DNA of 64,000 bases from Verrucomicrobiota bacterium. Lineage in GTDB: Bacteria > Verrucomicrobiota > Verrucomicrobiia > Limisphaerales > JADJPG01. The notes beneath the pieces are model-generated. The model saw only the letters and a list, made by a program, of their open reading frames with translations, was not told where the DNA came from and searched no databases. Below are positions 24,855-33,349 of this stretch, one piece after another. Numbering within the stretch: the stretch's first letter is position 1; each line of letters starts with the position of its first letter. Position numbers and translations under genes: made by a program. Location of the stretch: positions 1 to 64,000 of the forward strand of contig JADJPG010000015.1 in the NCBI GenBank assembly GCA_016713365.1. Reading direction: 5' to 3'.

Positions 24855-26372
24855 TCATCCGGCGCTCGATTCGTCGACCACGACGTATCGACTGCCGCCA
24901 TTGCTCCAGATGCGCAGGAGCGTGGTTTTATCTTTGGGATTCTCCGTCAACTTCACGGCGTCTTCGGCGTCCTTCACCGGCTGGCGATTAATCTCGAGGA
25001 TGACATCTCCCGGTTTCAGCCCCGCCTCACGGGCCGCCGAGCCTTCCTCCACATCGAGCACCACCGCACCGTGGACGTTCGCGGGGACATTCATCTCGCG
25101 ACGGGTCTGCGCATCGAGGTCGCCCACCGCCACGCCCTTCAGCGCTTCACCATCGGCGCTGCTCGAATTGTCTGCCTTCGCGACCTGCTCGGAACCCGGA
25201 AGTTCCCTCACCGTAACTTCGAGCGTCTTCGTGGATCCATTGCGCAGAACCTTCACAGGAACGCTCTCGCTGGGTTTCACCCGCGCCACCTGGAGTTTGA
25301 GCTGACGGCTGCCTGTCACCGCCTTGCCGTTGAACTCGAGAACGATGTCACCGCTCTTGAGACCAGCTTTTTCAGCCGGCCCCTTCGGCACCACGTCGCC
25401 AATCAACGCGCCCTTCTGGTCCTTCAAGTTGAACTCCTTCGCGAGCGACGGAGTGACGTCCTGAATCATCACGCCGAGGTAACCGCGCGTAACCTTGCCG
25501 TCCGCGACGAGACTCTCCATCACGTCACGAGCGAGGTTCATCGGAATCGCAAAGCCGATGCCTTGATTGCCACCGCTGCGGCTGAGGATTGCCGTGTTGA
25601 TCCCGATCAAGCGACCGTCCGCATCCACGAGCGCGCCACCGGAATTACCCGGATTGATCGCCGCGTCCGTCTGGATGAAGTCTTCGTAGTCCAAGCCGAG
25701 CGTGGCGCGACCGGTGGCGCTGATCATGCCCATCGTCACCGTCTGGCCGATGCCAAACGGATTGCCGACGGCAAGAACGATGTCGCCGACCTCGATCTTG
25801 TCGCTGTCCGCCATAGCGATGAACGGCAGATCCTTGCCGTCAATCTTCAACACCGCCACGTCAGTCTTCGGATCCTTACCCACGACCTTGCCGGTGAATT
25901 CACGTCCGTCCTGCAAGCCGACCTTCACCTCATCCGCGCCGTCCACCACGTGATTGTTCGTCAGGATGTAACCGTCCTTCGTCACAATGACGCCGGAACC
26001 TTGGCCCACCTGGCGCGGCGCGTTTGGGCGACGGCGCTGCTGGCGCTGATCAAATTCTTCGCCGAAGAACCGGCGGAAGAACGGATTGTCGAACCCAGGA
26101 AACTCCTGCATCGCGGCCTGCTTCGGCTTCGCCGACGTGGTCACCATCACCACGCTGGGGGCGACCTTCTTGACGATGGGCGAAAAACTCGTGCCGAGTT
26201 TCACATCGCGGGTCACCGGCTTGTCATCGACCACCAGCTTTACCGGGGTCACCTTCGCCTCGGACTTCGAATCGTCCTTGCTCACCGCCGCCGAGGCTCC
26301 AGCCACCAACAGCGCCGCGCCCAACACCAGGTAGGGCATCCGTCGAATCGTGGTTTTCAGAAGTGCATTCAT
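24855..26372 (-). CDS. Do-family (DegP/HtrA) periplasmic serine protease
   Basis: 505-residue envelope quality-control protease. After the signal peptide (PYLVLGAALLVAGASAAV) the trypsin-like domain has the triad His141 (ILTNNHVVDG), Asp171 (KTDVAVLKI) and Ser244 (INPGNSGGALVD). Two PDZ domains follow: GYLGVMIQDVTPSLAKEF onward with GDIVLEFNGKAVTGS, and AVVLDVEEGSAAREAGLKPGDVILEINRQPV near the C-terminus. ATG 26372 is chosen over 26474; it is preceded by GGAG at a suitable distance. DegP and DegQ cannot be distinguished from sequence alone. The rhomboid gene upstream on the same strand is separated by a repeat-bearing spacer. Confidence 0.92.
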   Translation of the reverse strand: MNALLKTTIRRMPYLVLGAALLVAGASAAVSKDDSKSEAKVTPVKLVVDDKPVTRDVKLGTSFSPIVKKVAPSVVMVTTSAKPKQAAMQEFPGFDNPFFRRFFGEEFDQRQQRRRPNAPRQVGQGSGVIVTKDGYILTNNHVVDGADEVKVGLQDGREFTGKVVGKDPKTDVAVLKIDGKDLPFIAMADSDKIEVGDIVLAVGNPFGIGQTVTMGMISATGRATLGLDYEDFIQTDAAINPGNSGGALVDADGRLIGINTAILSRSGGNQGIGFAIPMNLARDVMESLVADGKVTRGYLGVMIQDVTPSLAKEFNLKDQKGALIGDVVPKGPAEKAGLKSGDIVLEFNGKAVTGSRQLKLQVARVKPSESVPVKVLRNGSTKTLEVTVRELPGSEQVAKADNSSSADGEALKGVAVGDLDAQTRREMNVPANVHGAVVLDVEEGSAAREAGLKPGDVILEINRQPVKDAEDAVKLTENPKDKTTLLRIWSNGGSRYVVVDESSAG

Positions 26373-26547
26373 AATCTGGCTCCGTCTTGGAATTGTTCGT
26401 TCAATCAAGTCTGTCGTTTCGTTTTCGTGGCACCAACCTGCCTCCAGCGAATGACGGAAACCTTTCTGGAGCATTACAGCTGTGTAAGGGAATCAATGAC
26501 CGAGGAGAGCGATGAACGACCGCGGATGGCCGTCGAAACGATCCAGT

Positions 26548-26675
26548 AGGACAGAGCTTCCAGCCTGTCCCGAAGAGAATGTGTGCAGGAAGAAATCTGC
26601 AGATAGAGCGCGGCACCGAATCGCCGCTCAGTGAGTGGTACCCAAGTCGGGAGGACAGGCTGGATGCACTGTCCT
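26548..26675. repeat. Pair of inverted palindromic repeats between protease genes
   Basis: Bases 26548-26570 and 26653-26675 are inverted copies matching at 21 of 23 positions, 82 bases apart. Each copy is itself palindromic at the ends (GGACAG ... CTGTCC). The 26373-26686 spacer holds no gene. The layout is that of a bacterial interspersed mosaic or REP-type pair. Confidence 0.8.
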
Positions 26676-26686
26676 CCTTGGTAACG

Positions 26687-27559
26687 TCAGCGCCGGTCGC
26701 GAAACTCCTTCGACAACTCATCCAGCTTTTCGCGTTCCGCCCGGGAGAGACTGTGAATGCCCTGAGCAGAAACCTTGTCGAGCAACCGATCGATCTCAGC
26801 CAGCTTCGCATTGCGCTTCCGCGCTTCGTCGTAGCGCTGGAACCGCTCGCTGCCCTTTGGCGAATCCCCGTCGCGCACCACGCTCATCCCCTTCTCCAGC
26901 AGATGAAGCGGATCAAAAATCGTCACCACCAGAATCAACGCGGACAACACAATCACCGCCGCATACATCGCTGGATTCGCGGTCATCATCTCCGGATACA
27001 TCGCCGTCGCGACCAGCAATCCCACGACGGCACCGCCGATGTGGGCATCGTGACCGATGTTGTCCTTGCCACGCCGCATCATCACGAACGAGAAAACCAG
27101 GAACAGCACCGCGAACAGATACGCTGGAATCCCGATCGGAATGAAAAACAAATGGATGCTCCCGCCCGGCAGCAGAAAGATCGAAGCGAAGATCAATCCG
27201 CACACGCCACCCGATGCCCCCAGCGCCCGGTAATCGTGATGCCGGTGAATGAACAAACTCAGCAGCGAACCGCCAAGAATGGATGAGAAATAGACCAGCA
27301 ACAATGTCTTGATGCCGTAGACGGCCTCGATGGACCGGCCAAACGCCAGGAAACTGTAGGCGTTGAAGGCGAGGTGAAAGCCATCCCCGTGGACGAACCC
27401 GGACGTCAGCAGGCGCTCGTATTGCTTGTCCGCGAGAATCTCCCGCGGCTTCAACATCAGTCGCTCCCACAGCCGTCGATCGCGGAAGGCGACAATGGAA
27501 ACCACCGCCGTCACCGCGAGGATGATCAGCGTCACCGGAGTTTGTAGATCGGGATGCAC
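26687..27559 (-). CDS. Rhomboid-family intramembrane serine protease
   Basis: 290 residues with six or seven TM helices. The catalytic dyad is visible: Ser116 in LGASGGVCG and His173 in GHDAHIGGAVVG; FVHGDGFHLAFNAYSFLAFG is the conserved HxxxN helix pair, and EAVYG lies after it. The C-terminal 60 residues are charged and helical (EARKRNAKLAEIDRLLDKV ... SRAEREKLDELSKEFRDRR), a cytoplasmic tail seen in several bacterial rhomboids. The start is ATG 27559. Together with the DegP-type gene downstream it forms a membrane proteolysis pair. Confidence 0.9.
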   Translation of the reverse strand: MHPDLQTPVTLIILAVTAVVSIVAFRDRRLWERLMLKPREILADKQYERLLTSGFVHGDGFHLAFNAYSFLAFGRSIEAVYGIKTLLLVYFSSILGGSLLSLFIHRHHDYRALGASGGVCGLIFASIFLLPGGSIHLFFIPIGIPAYLFAVLFLVFSFVMMRRGKDNIGHDAHIGGAVVGLLVATAMYPEMMTANPAMYAAVIVLSALILVVTIFDPLHLLEKGMSVVRDGDSPKGSERFQRYDEARKRNAKLAEIDRLLDKVSAQGIHSLSRAEREKLDELSKEFRDRR

Positions 27560-27705
27560 AGCCTGGACACCTTCAACGGATGCCAGTCTGAATCATCGGA
27601 AATGCCGGCGCAAGTTTGAGCCTCATCCCTTTCCACTTCGCTCAGCCGAAAGCCGACAAAATCTCCTTCACCTCGGCCCGCGACCTGCCTACCCTCCCCG
27701 CTTCT

Positions 27706-28818
27706 ATGAGTTCAAAGACTTTCAAGCTCGCCGCACTCGCCGGCGACGGCATCGGACCCGAAGTAATGCGCGAAGCCATCAAGGTTCTCCGCGCCGTTGA
27801 GAAACGATTCTCCCTCCAGTTCGACATCACGGAAGCCCCCGTCGGCTGGGCTGGTATTGACGCCGCCGGAAAGGCCCTGCCCGACACCACGCTCGAGCTG
27901 TGCCGCAAGTCCGACTCAATTCTGTTCGGCTCCGTCGGCCTGCCCGATCGCGATCCGACGATTCCGAAGGAAGAACGTCCCGAACGCGCCGCGCTGCTCC
28001 GCCTGCGCAAGGAGTTCAGCCTCTTCGCCAATCTCCGCCCCGTTAAACTCTACAAGCAACTCGCGCACGCCTGCCCGTTGTCACTGGAACGTCAGGGCAA
28101 TGGCATCGACGTCCTCGTCGTGCGCGAATTGACGGGCGGCATGTACTTCGGACAGCCGAAGAAGACCGAGCAAGTTTCGCCCGGCGTTATGCGCGCCATC
28201 GACACGATGGTTTACACCACGCCCGAGATCGAACGCATCGCCCACGTTGCGTTCAAGGCCGCGCAGTTGCGCCGCAAGAAGGTCACCAGCATCGACAAGG
28301 CGAACGTCCTCGAAAACGGCGTGCTCTGGCGCGACGTCGTCACCACCGTCAGCAAGCACTACCCGGACGTCGCCCTCGAACACATGTTCGTGGACAACGG
28401 CGCGATGCAGCTGATGCTCAAGCCGACGCAGTTCGACGTGATGCTTTGCGAGAACATGTTTGGCGACATCCTCAGCGATGAAGCTGCCGCGCTCGCCGGA
28501 TCGCTCGGCATGTTGCCCAGCGCCAGCCTCGGCGCGACCAACGGCAATCAAACCTTCGGCTTCTACGAACCCGCCGGCGGCACTGCGCCGGACATCGCCG
28601 GGAAAAATCTCGCGAACCCCATCGCGCAGATCCTCTCCGTCGCCCTCATGCTGCGCTACAGCTTCGGACTGAACGACGCCGCCAATGCCATCGACGACGC
28701 CGTGACCAAGGCCATCGCCTCCGGTCTGCGCACCGGCGACATCTACAGCGCAGCGGACGCGACCGCGAAGAAAGTGGGAACCCGCGAAATGGGCGACGCC
28801 ATCGCGGCCGGCGTGTAG
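27706..28818 (+). CDS. leuB: 3-isopropylmalate dehydrogenase
   Basis: NAD-dependent oxidative decarboxylase of leucine synthesis. LAALAGDGIGPEVMREAIKVL is the N-terminal motif, LRKEFSLFANLRPVKLY the substrate-binding segment, VRELTGGMYFG the LeuB-type signature, and LCENMFGDILSDEAAALAGSLGMLPSASLG the metal- and NAD-binding region with HxxxGxAPD equivalent EPAGGTAPDIAGK. That last motif has EPAGG in place of EPVHGSAPD, so the usual His is replaced. 370 residues from ATG 27706 fits the family. No other leu genes are nearby. Confidence 0.92.
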   Translation: MSSKTFKLAALAGDGIGPEVMREAIKVLRAVEKRFSLQFDITEAPVGWAGIDAAGKALPDTTLELCRKSDSILFGSVGLPDRDPTIPKEERPERAALLRLRKEFSLFANLRPVKLYKQLAHACPLSLERQGNGIDVLVVRELTGGMYFGQPKKTEQVSPGVMRAIDTMVYTTPEIERIAHVAFKAAQLRRKKVTSIDKANVLENGVLWRDVVTTVSKHYPDVALEHMFVDNGAMQLMLKPTQFDVMLCENMFGDILSDEAAALAGSLGMLPSASLGATNGNQTFGFYEPAGGTAPDIAGKNLANPIAQILSVALMLRYSFGLNDAANAIDDAVTKAIASGLRTGDIYSAADATAKKVGTREMGDAIAAGV

Positions 28819-28831
28819 GAAACACGGACGC

Positions 28832-31549
28832 TCACCGTTGCTTTAGCGACCGCGAGACGGTCTCCAGCAATCGGTGCAGTTCAATCGGCTTAGGCAGATA
28901 TTCGACCCGGGTGAGTGAAAGCTCCCCGGGTTGTTTCGTTGCTGCCGCTTCATCGCAGAGCAATACCGCGGGCAGTTCCGGTCGCGCCGCCTGAATCGAC
29001 GACAGCGCGCGTGAGCCTTCCATCAGCGGCATCGATTGATCACTCACCACCAGCGCCACCGGTTCGCGACTCTCCTTGCACAACGAAACCGCCTCCGCGC
29101 CGTTCGTCGCTGTGAGAACTCGATAACCGTACTCCTCCAGGCTCCGGCGCAACAGCTCGAGCACCGCCTCGTCATCATCCGCCACGAGAACCAGCTCGCC
29201 ATTGCCGCGCGGCACCGGCACTTCAACCCCGACCTCGTCGCCCGCCGACGTCGCCACCAAGCGCGGCAGATACACTTCAAACGTCGTTCCTTCACCCGCC
29301 ACGCTCTGCACCGAAAGAAAGCCTTCGTGCGCCTTCACGATCCGCACGCTGGTGGAAAGCCCGAGCCCCGTCCCCTTCCCTTCCGGCTTCGTGGTGAAGA
29401 ACGGTTCGAAAACCTTCGCAAGCACCTCCGGCGGCATGCCTGAGCCCGTGTCGCTGACCATCAGCACCACAAACTCACCCGGACGACCATCGGGAATCGC
29501 CTGCGCCGCGTCCGCATTGAGCGTCACATTGTCCGCCGCGATCGACAACGAACCGCCATCTGACATCGCGTCGCGCGCGTTGACGCACAGGTTCAACAGC
29601 ACTTGATGCAATTGCGTCGCGTTGCCGCGCACGGGCCAGAGATCGTCTGCGACATGCGCGCTGACCTTGATGTTCTGCGGGAAGGTATCGCGCGCCAGCT
29701 TCTCCATTTCCTTCACCAACGGGCGAACTTCCAGCCGCTCGAACTCGCCCTGCTTCCCGCGCGCGAAGAGCAACACCTGCCGCACCATGTCCGCGCCGCG
29801 CCGCGTGCTCGACTCCATGAGCGACAGCACACGCTTGGTGTTTTCATCCTTCGAATCGCGACGGAGGAGTTGCGTGCCCATCAAGATCGGCGCGAGAGCG
29901 TTGTTCAAGTCATGCGCCATTCCGCCCGCCAGCGCGCCCACGGCTTCCATGCGTTGCATGCGCAGCGACTCGGCTTCGAGCTGCTTCTTCTCCGTTACGT
30001 CGGAGCTGATGATCAGCAATCCCTTCGGCTTGCCTAGATCATCGCGCAACAACGTCCAACGACTCTCCAACGTCAACCCGGCGCCGGACTTCGCGCGTTG
30101 ACGCAACTCGCCGTTCCACTCGCCGCGTTCCATCGCCACACCGCGGGCCTCAGTGGCCGCCGCGTCCGCGAACAACTCGCTCACCGCACCGTTCTGCAAC
30201 TCGCTGGCGGACCAACCGAAAAGCCGTTCCGCACTGGGGTTCGCGTACGAGATCTTCCCATCCACCTCGCGCACCAGAATGGCATCGTGCGCTTTCTCGA
30301 TCAGCGCCGCTTGTTCGCGGATGCGCGCGTCGGCGACGCGCTTGGCAGCTTCGAGCCGACGGCGCGTGAGATACCATTCGATGGAGTTGAAGAGCACGGA
30401 ACCACCGAGCGCCAGTGGAGCCTGAACCGCCGCGATGATGAGCCACGGAAACCAGACGTTCGATTGACGGAAGAGAATCGCCGCGGTCGCGATCGTCAGC
30501 CCGACGCCTGTCGCCGCCACGGCCGCAGCCGGGATCGGACGCAGCCAGACGAGGCCCGCGCCAAGAACCAGTCCGGCCAGGCCAATCCACAACTCCAGCG
30601 TTCTCGAATCGGGCAGCTTCAACCAATCGCCGCGCATCAGGTTCAACATCTCGGTCGCGTGAACCTCAACCCCCGGCATGAACAAGTCCTTCTCATCCCA
30701 AAAGCTGAACGGACTGCGGAACTCGTCACGACGTTCCTTGAACAACCCCGCGATGGGCCGTGCGCCCACGAACACGATTTTGTCGCGGAGCTCCGACTCG
30801 TCCATCTCGCCGGGATTGAGCACCTGACTGAATCCGCGATGCGGAATCGAAAACGGCCGCCCGTAATAGTGCAGCCAACGCGAGCGCGCCGGAGTTTTCA
30901 TCAACGCCGTGGTGTCCAGTCCGTGCACCTTCGCAGCCGCCAGCGTCAGATTCGAAATGGGTTCGATCGGATCGCTCACGCCCGTGAAGTACCGGCGCAC
31001 GACGAAGTCATCATCGGTAGCCACCTCGCCCAGCCCCCAGCCTGCCGCCGCGCGACGAAACTCATCGATCGGCGTCACGAGTTTCGTGGTCCGCCCCCAT
31101 TCCGCACGACCGCCATCGCTGCTCTCCGCACGAAGCTCGCCTGCCAGAATGACGCGTCCGTGCGCCTCGATCGCATCCCGCAGCGCAGCGTTCGCGGCGA
31201 CGTTGGTTCCGACGCTGTCGAAGACGACATCAAACACGACCACGCGCGCACCCACCGCCTTCAGACGGCGAATCAACTGCGCATACAATTCGCGCGGCCA
31301 GGGCTGGTTGGGATCCTGATGCTGGTTCAGGTGCGACTCGATATCGAGATACACCACCATCACGGGACTGTTGGTGGGCGGAGGAAGATTCAGGCCGAGC
31401 CACGCAAAGTAGGAATCGTAGCTCGCTCGGGTCAGCGCCGAACCCCTGAGCCGGGTGGAGTCCAGCAGCATCGAACCCACCAGCGCGCAAAGCAGACCCA
31501 CTGCAGCGCTGGCGATATACTTTGAACGGCGTGACGTGCGATCCAGCAT
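28832..31549 (-). CDS. CHASE2-PAS hybrid sensor histidine kinase with receiver domain
   Basis: 905 residues. An N-terminal TM helix precedes an extracytoplasmic CHASE2 domain (VVYLDIESHLNQHQDPNQPWPRELYAQLIRRLK ... FVGARPIAGLFKERRDEF), then about three TM helices (residues 330-400), a PAS domain (IEKAHDAILVREVDGKISYANPSAERLFG), the dimerisation/His box (ALAGGMAHDLNNALAPI), the ATPase (LLNLCVNARDAM, DTGSGMPPE, GTGLGLSTS) and a C-terminal receiver (VADDDEAV ... VVSDQSMPLMEGS) whose Asp accepts phosphate. CHASE2 ligands are unknown. It converges on leuB. Its partner regulator is not evident; the sigma-54 regulator at 45 kb is a possible but untested target. Confidence 0.92.
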   Translation of the reverse strand: MLDRTSRRSKYIASAAVGLLCALVGSMLLDSTRLRGSALTRASYDSYFAWLGLNLPPPTNSPVMVVYLDIESHLNQHQDPNQPWPRELYAQLIRRLKAVGARVVVFDVVFDSVGTNVAANAALRDAIEAHGRVILAGELRAESSDGGRAEWGRTTKLVTPIDEFRRAAAGWGLGEVATDDDFVVRRYFTGVSDPIEPISNLTLAAAKVHGLDTTALMKTPARSRWLHYYGRPFSIPHRGFSQVLNPGEMDESELRDKIVFVGARPIAGLFKERRDEFRSPFSFWDEKDLFMPGVEVHATEMLNLMRGDWLKLPDSRTLELWIGLAGLVLGAGLVWLRPIPAAAVAATGVGLTIATAAILFRQSNVWFPWLIIAAVQAPLALGGSVLFNSIEWYLTRRRLEAAKRVADARIREQAALIEKAHDAILVREVDGKISYANPSAERLFGWSASELQNGAVSELFADAAATEARGVAMERGEWNGELRQRAKSGAGLTLESRWTLLRDDLGKPKGLLIISSDVTEKKQLEAESLRMQRMEAVGALAGGMAHDLNNALAPILMGTQLLRRDSKDENTKRVLSLMESSTRRGADMVRQVLLFARGKQGEFERLEVRPLVKEMEKLARDTFPQNIKVSAHVADDLWPVRGNATQLHQVLLNLCVNARDAMSDGGSLSIAADNVTLNADAAQAIPDGRPGEFVVLMVSDTGSGMPPEVLAKVFEPFFTTKPEGKGTGLGLSTSVRIVKAHEGFLSVQSVAGEGTTFEVYLPRLVATSAGDEVGVEVPVPRGNGELVLVADDDEAVLELLRRSLEEYGYRVLTATNGAEAVSLCKESREPVALVVSDQSMPLMEGSRALSSIQAARPELPAVLLCDEAAATKQPGELSLTRVEYLPKPIELHRLLETVSRSLKQR

Positions 31550-31687
31550 TCGGTTCGGCTACCACGTTATCGGCAGAAACGCCGCGGGACGAGCCAGAAG
31601 TCGCGGGTTGACCCGTAGGTTTCGAAGTCGTGGCTTGCGCGAACCGCACGATTTGCTGAAGCTCCCGCCGTGTTCCGCAGATCAAAA

Positions 31688-32167
31688 ATGCCGTTCCCCA
31701 GCGCCTGCCTGGCGGTGATTTGCCTGTGGGCGCATCTCTGCTCGGTCACCCATCTTCTCCCTTCGATTACCGCGGTCATCGCCTGGATCGACGGACAGCA
31801 CAACGTCTCGATTCGGCTCGACGACAATGGAAGCGAGGTGGTTCTCAGCCACGATGAAACTGACGGCCGGAAATCCGCCGCCCACGATCATTGCGTCGTC
31901 TCTCAGTTCCTGATCGCCTTTGCCGAGGCCCCAACCGGGGAGGCCGATCATCTCGTCGACTTCGACCTGACTCAGGTCTCGGCCCGGAGATCATCGAGCC
32001 AGCGTTCGGAAGCGCTCCCGGCCGATCTTCTCCCGTCCCATTTTCCATCTTTCAGCCGGCTGACCGAAACTTCGCGCATCCCATTCGCCGTCGCCACATC
32101 AGCCCCCGCCATTCTCTCGCCCGCTCCCTCGGTCACCGTCGCCCATACGGTCGTCATCCTCATTTGA
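31688..32167 (+). CDS. Small secreted hypothetical protein
   Basis: 159 residues starting MPFPSACLAVICLWAHLCSVTHL, a plausible signal peptide. The next segment (AWIDGQHNVSIRLDDNGSEVVLSHDETDGR ... AHDHCVVSQFLIAFA ... ADHLVDF) is a compact polar stretch with several His and Asp residues, and the protein ends in a hydrophobic VAHTVVILI. I recognise no family. No strong ribosome-binding site precedes ATG 31688; the reading frame also opens at 31670. It is divergent from the hybrid kinase. Kept because composition and the signal look genuine, but a chance frame is possible. Confidence 0.45.
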   Translation: MPFPSACLAVICLWAHLCSVTHLLPSITAVIAWIDGQHNVSIRLDDNGSEVVLSHDETDGRKSAAHDHCVVSQFLIAFAEAPTGEADHLVDFDLTQVSARRSSSQRSEALPADLLPSHFPSFSRLTETSRIPFAVATSAPAILSPAPSVTVAHTVVILI

Positions 32168-32295
32168 GAGTTCCTTCCCGCCTGAGCTGATCCCCATTCG
32201 GGGCGCCACAGGCATCACGATTCCCGGCCCCGCCCGATCAGTGGTGGCCAATTCCAACTCAGAACTTTTGACCGTTGGGCCATGCCCATGTCCGT

Positions 32296-33304
32296 ATGAA
32301 CAATTTAGCAGAACAACAACCTTGTACCCTGTGCCAGTCCACTCGCGGCCTCCTCATCGAAACCAAAGACCGCCACGGCGGGCCGTTGGAAGTCATGATG
32401 TGCGGCGGCTGCGGCTTCGTGCACAACCATCCCGTCCCCACCCAGGAGGATCTTTCGAACTTCTACTCGCATCATTACCGAAAGGTCTACAAGAAGGTTC
32501 TCCTCCCCAAGCTCAAGCACGCCGTCCGCTACTTCCCCGGCGCCACCACTCACATCCTTTCCCACCGCGATCTCTTCCGGAACACGCGATCCGTTCTCGA
32601 CGCCGGTTGCGGCAGCGGCGAATTCCTCTACCTGATGGCGGGACTCGACAAGAAAGTGACCGGCATCGAGCCCAACCTCGGTTACTCCGAGTTCTGCCGA
32701 CATCAGCTCGGACTGCCCGTGGTCACCGGCGAAATCTGTTCGTTCGAACCACCGGCGCAGTTTGATCACATCCGGCTCAATCACGTCCTCGAACATCTGC
32801 GAAACCCTCTGGAGTGCCTGACTCTCCTGCGTGGATGGCTGACCGAAAACGGCCACATCTTACCTCCGCGTGCCGGACTTCGACAATGCCTGCCGTTCCA
32901 AATCACCCGGCGGCATCTTCCACTACGGACACATCTTCAACTTCGATCGGCACAGCTTCGATCGAATCACCGCGCTGGCCGGCTTGAAGGTCATCCGCCG
33001 CCTCAGCAACACCGCGGCGTTCCTGTCACCCGATACCGACGCCCGACCGCCGGAACTCCCCACCCTCGACGCCATCCGCGCCCGCGCCGCCATGTATGCA
33101 AAGCATCGCGCGAGCAGCCTCGTGTCGCAGCGCACTCCGCTCAAGCTCTGGCGGAAAATGTCCCGCGCGATCCGCGAACAGCTCATCTGCCTCAGCGCAA
33201 ACAACCATCGATCGCTGGGGGACAGATTTGTGATCAACCTGCGTAGACGAATCGGCACAGCGACCACGCCGTCGAGTGAAGAACAGATCCTCAGCGAAGC
33301 CTGA
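32296..33304 (+). CDS. Class I SAM-dependent methyltransferase, apparent frameshift
   Basis: An N-terminal zinc-ribbon-like region (CTLCQSTRGLL ... MMCGGCGFVHNHP) precedes a Rossmann methyltransferase with VLDAGCGSGEFLYLM (motif I) and FDHIRLNHVLEHLRNPLECL. This layout is typical of methyltransferases in glycan or sugar-tailoring clusters. The frame breaks at the TT of 32860-32861: removing one T turns GHILPPRAG into GHIYLRVPDFDNACRSK, which continues to a normal C-terminus and the TGA at 33302. Without that correction the product is a 316-residue protein with an unrelated tail. Start ATG 32296. Substrate unknown. Confidence 0.8.
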
Positions 33305-33349
33305 CGGCTCACCAGTTATGTTCAGCCGCGGTTAAGTGATTCGCCGACT

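Noticed and set aside
25071..26549. 492-residue plus-strand frame opposite the DegP-type gene
   Set aside because: Shadow of a well-supported protease gene; it has no family motif.
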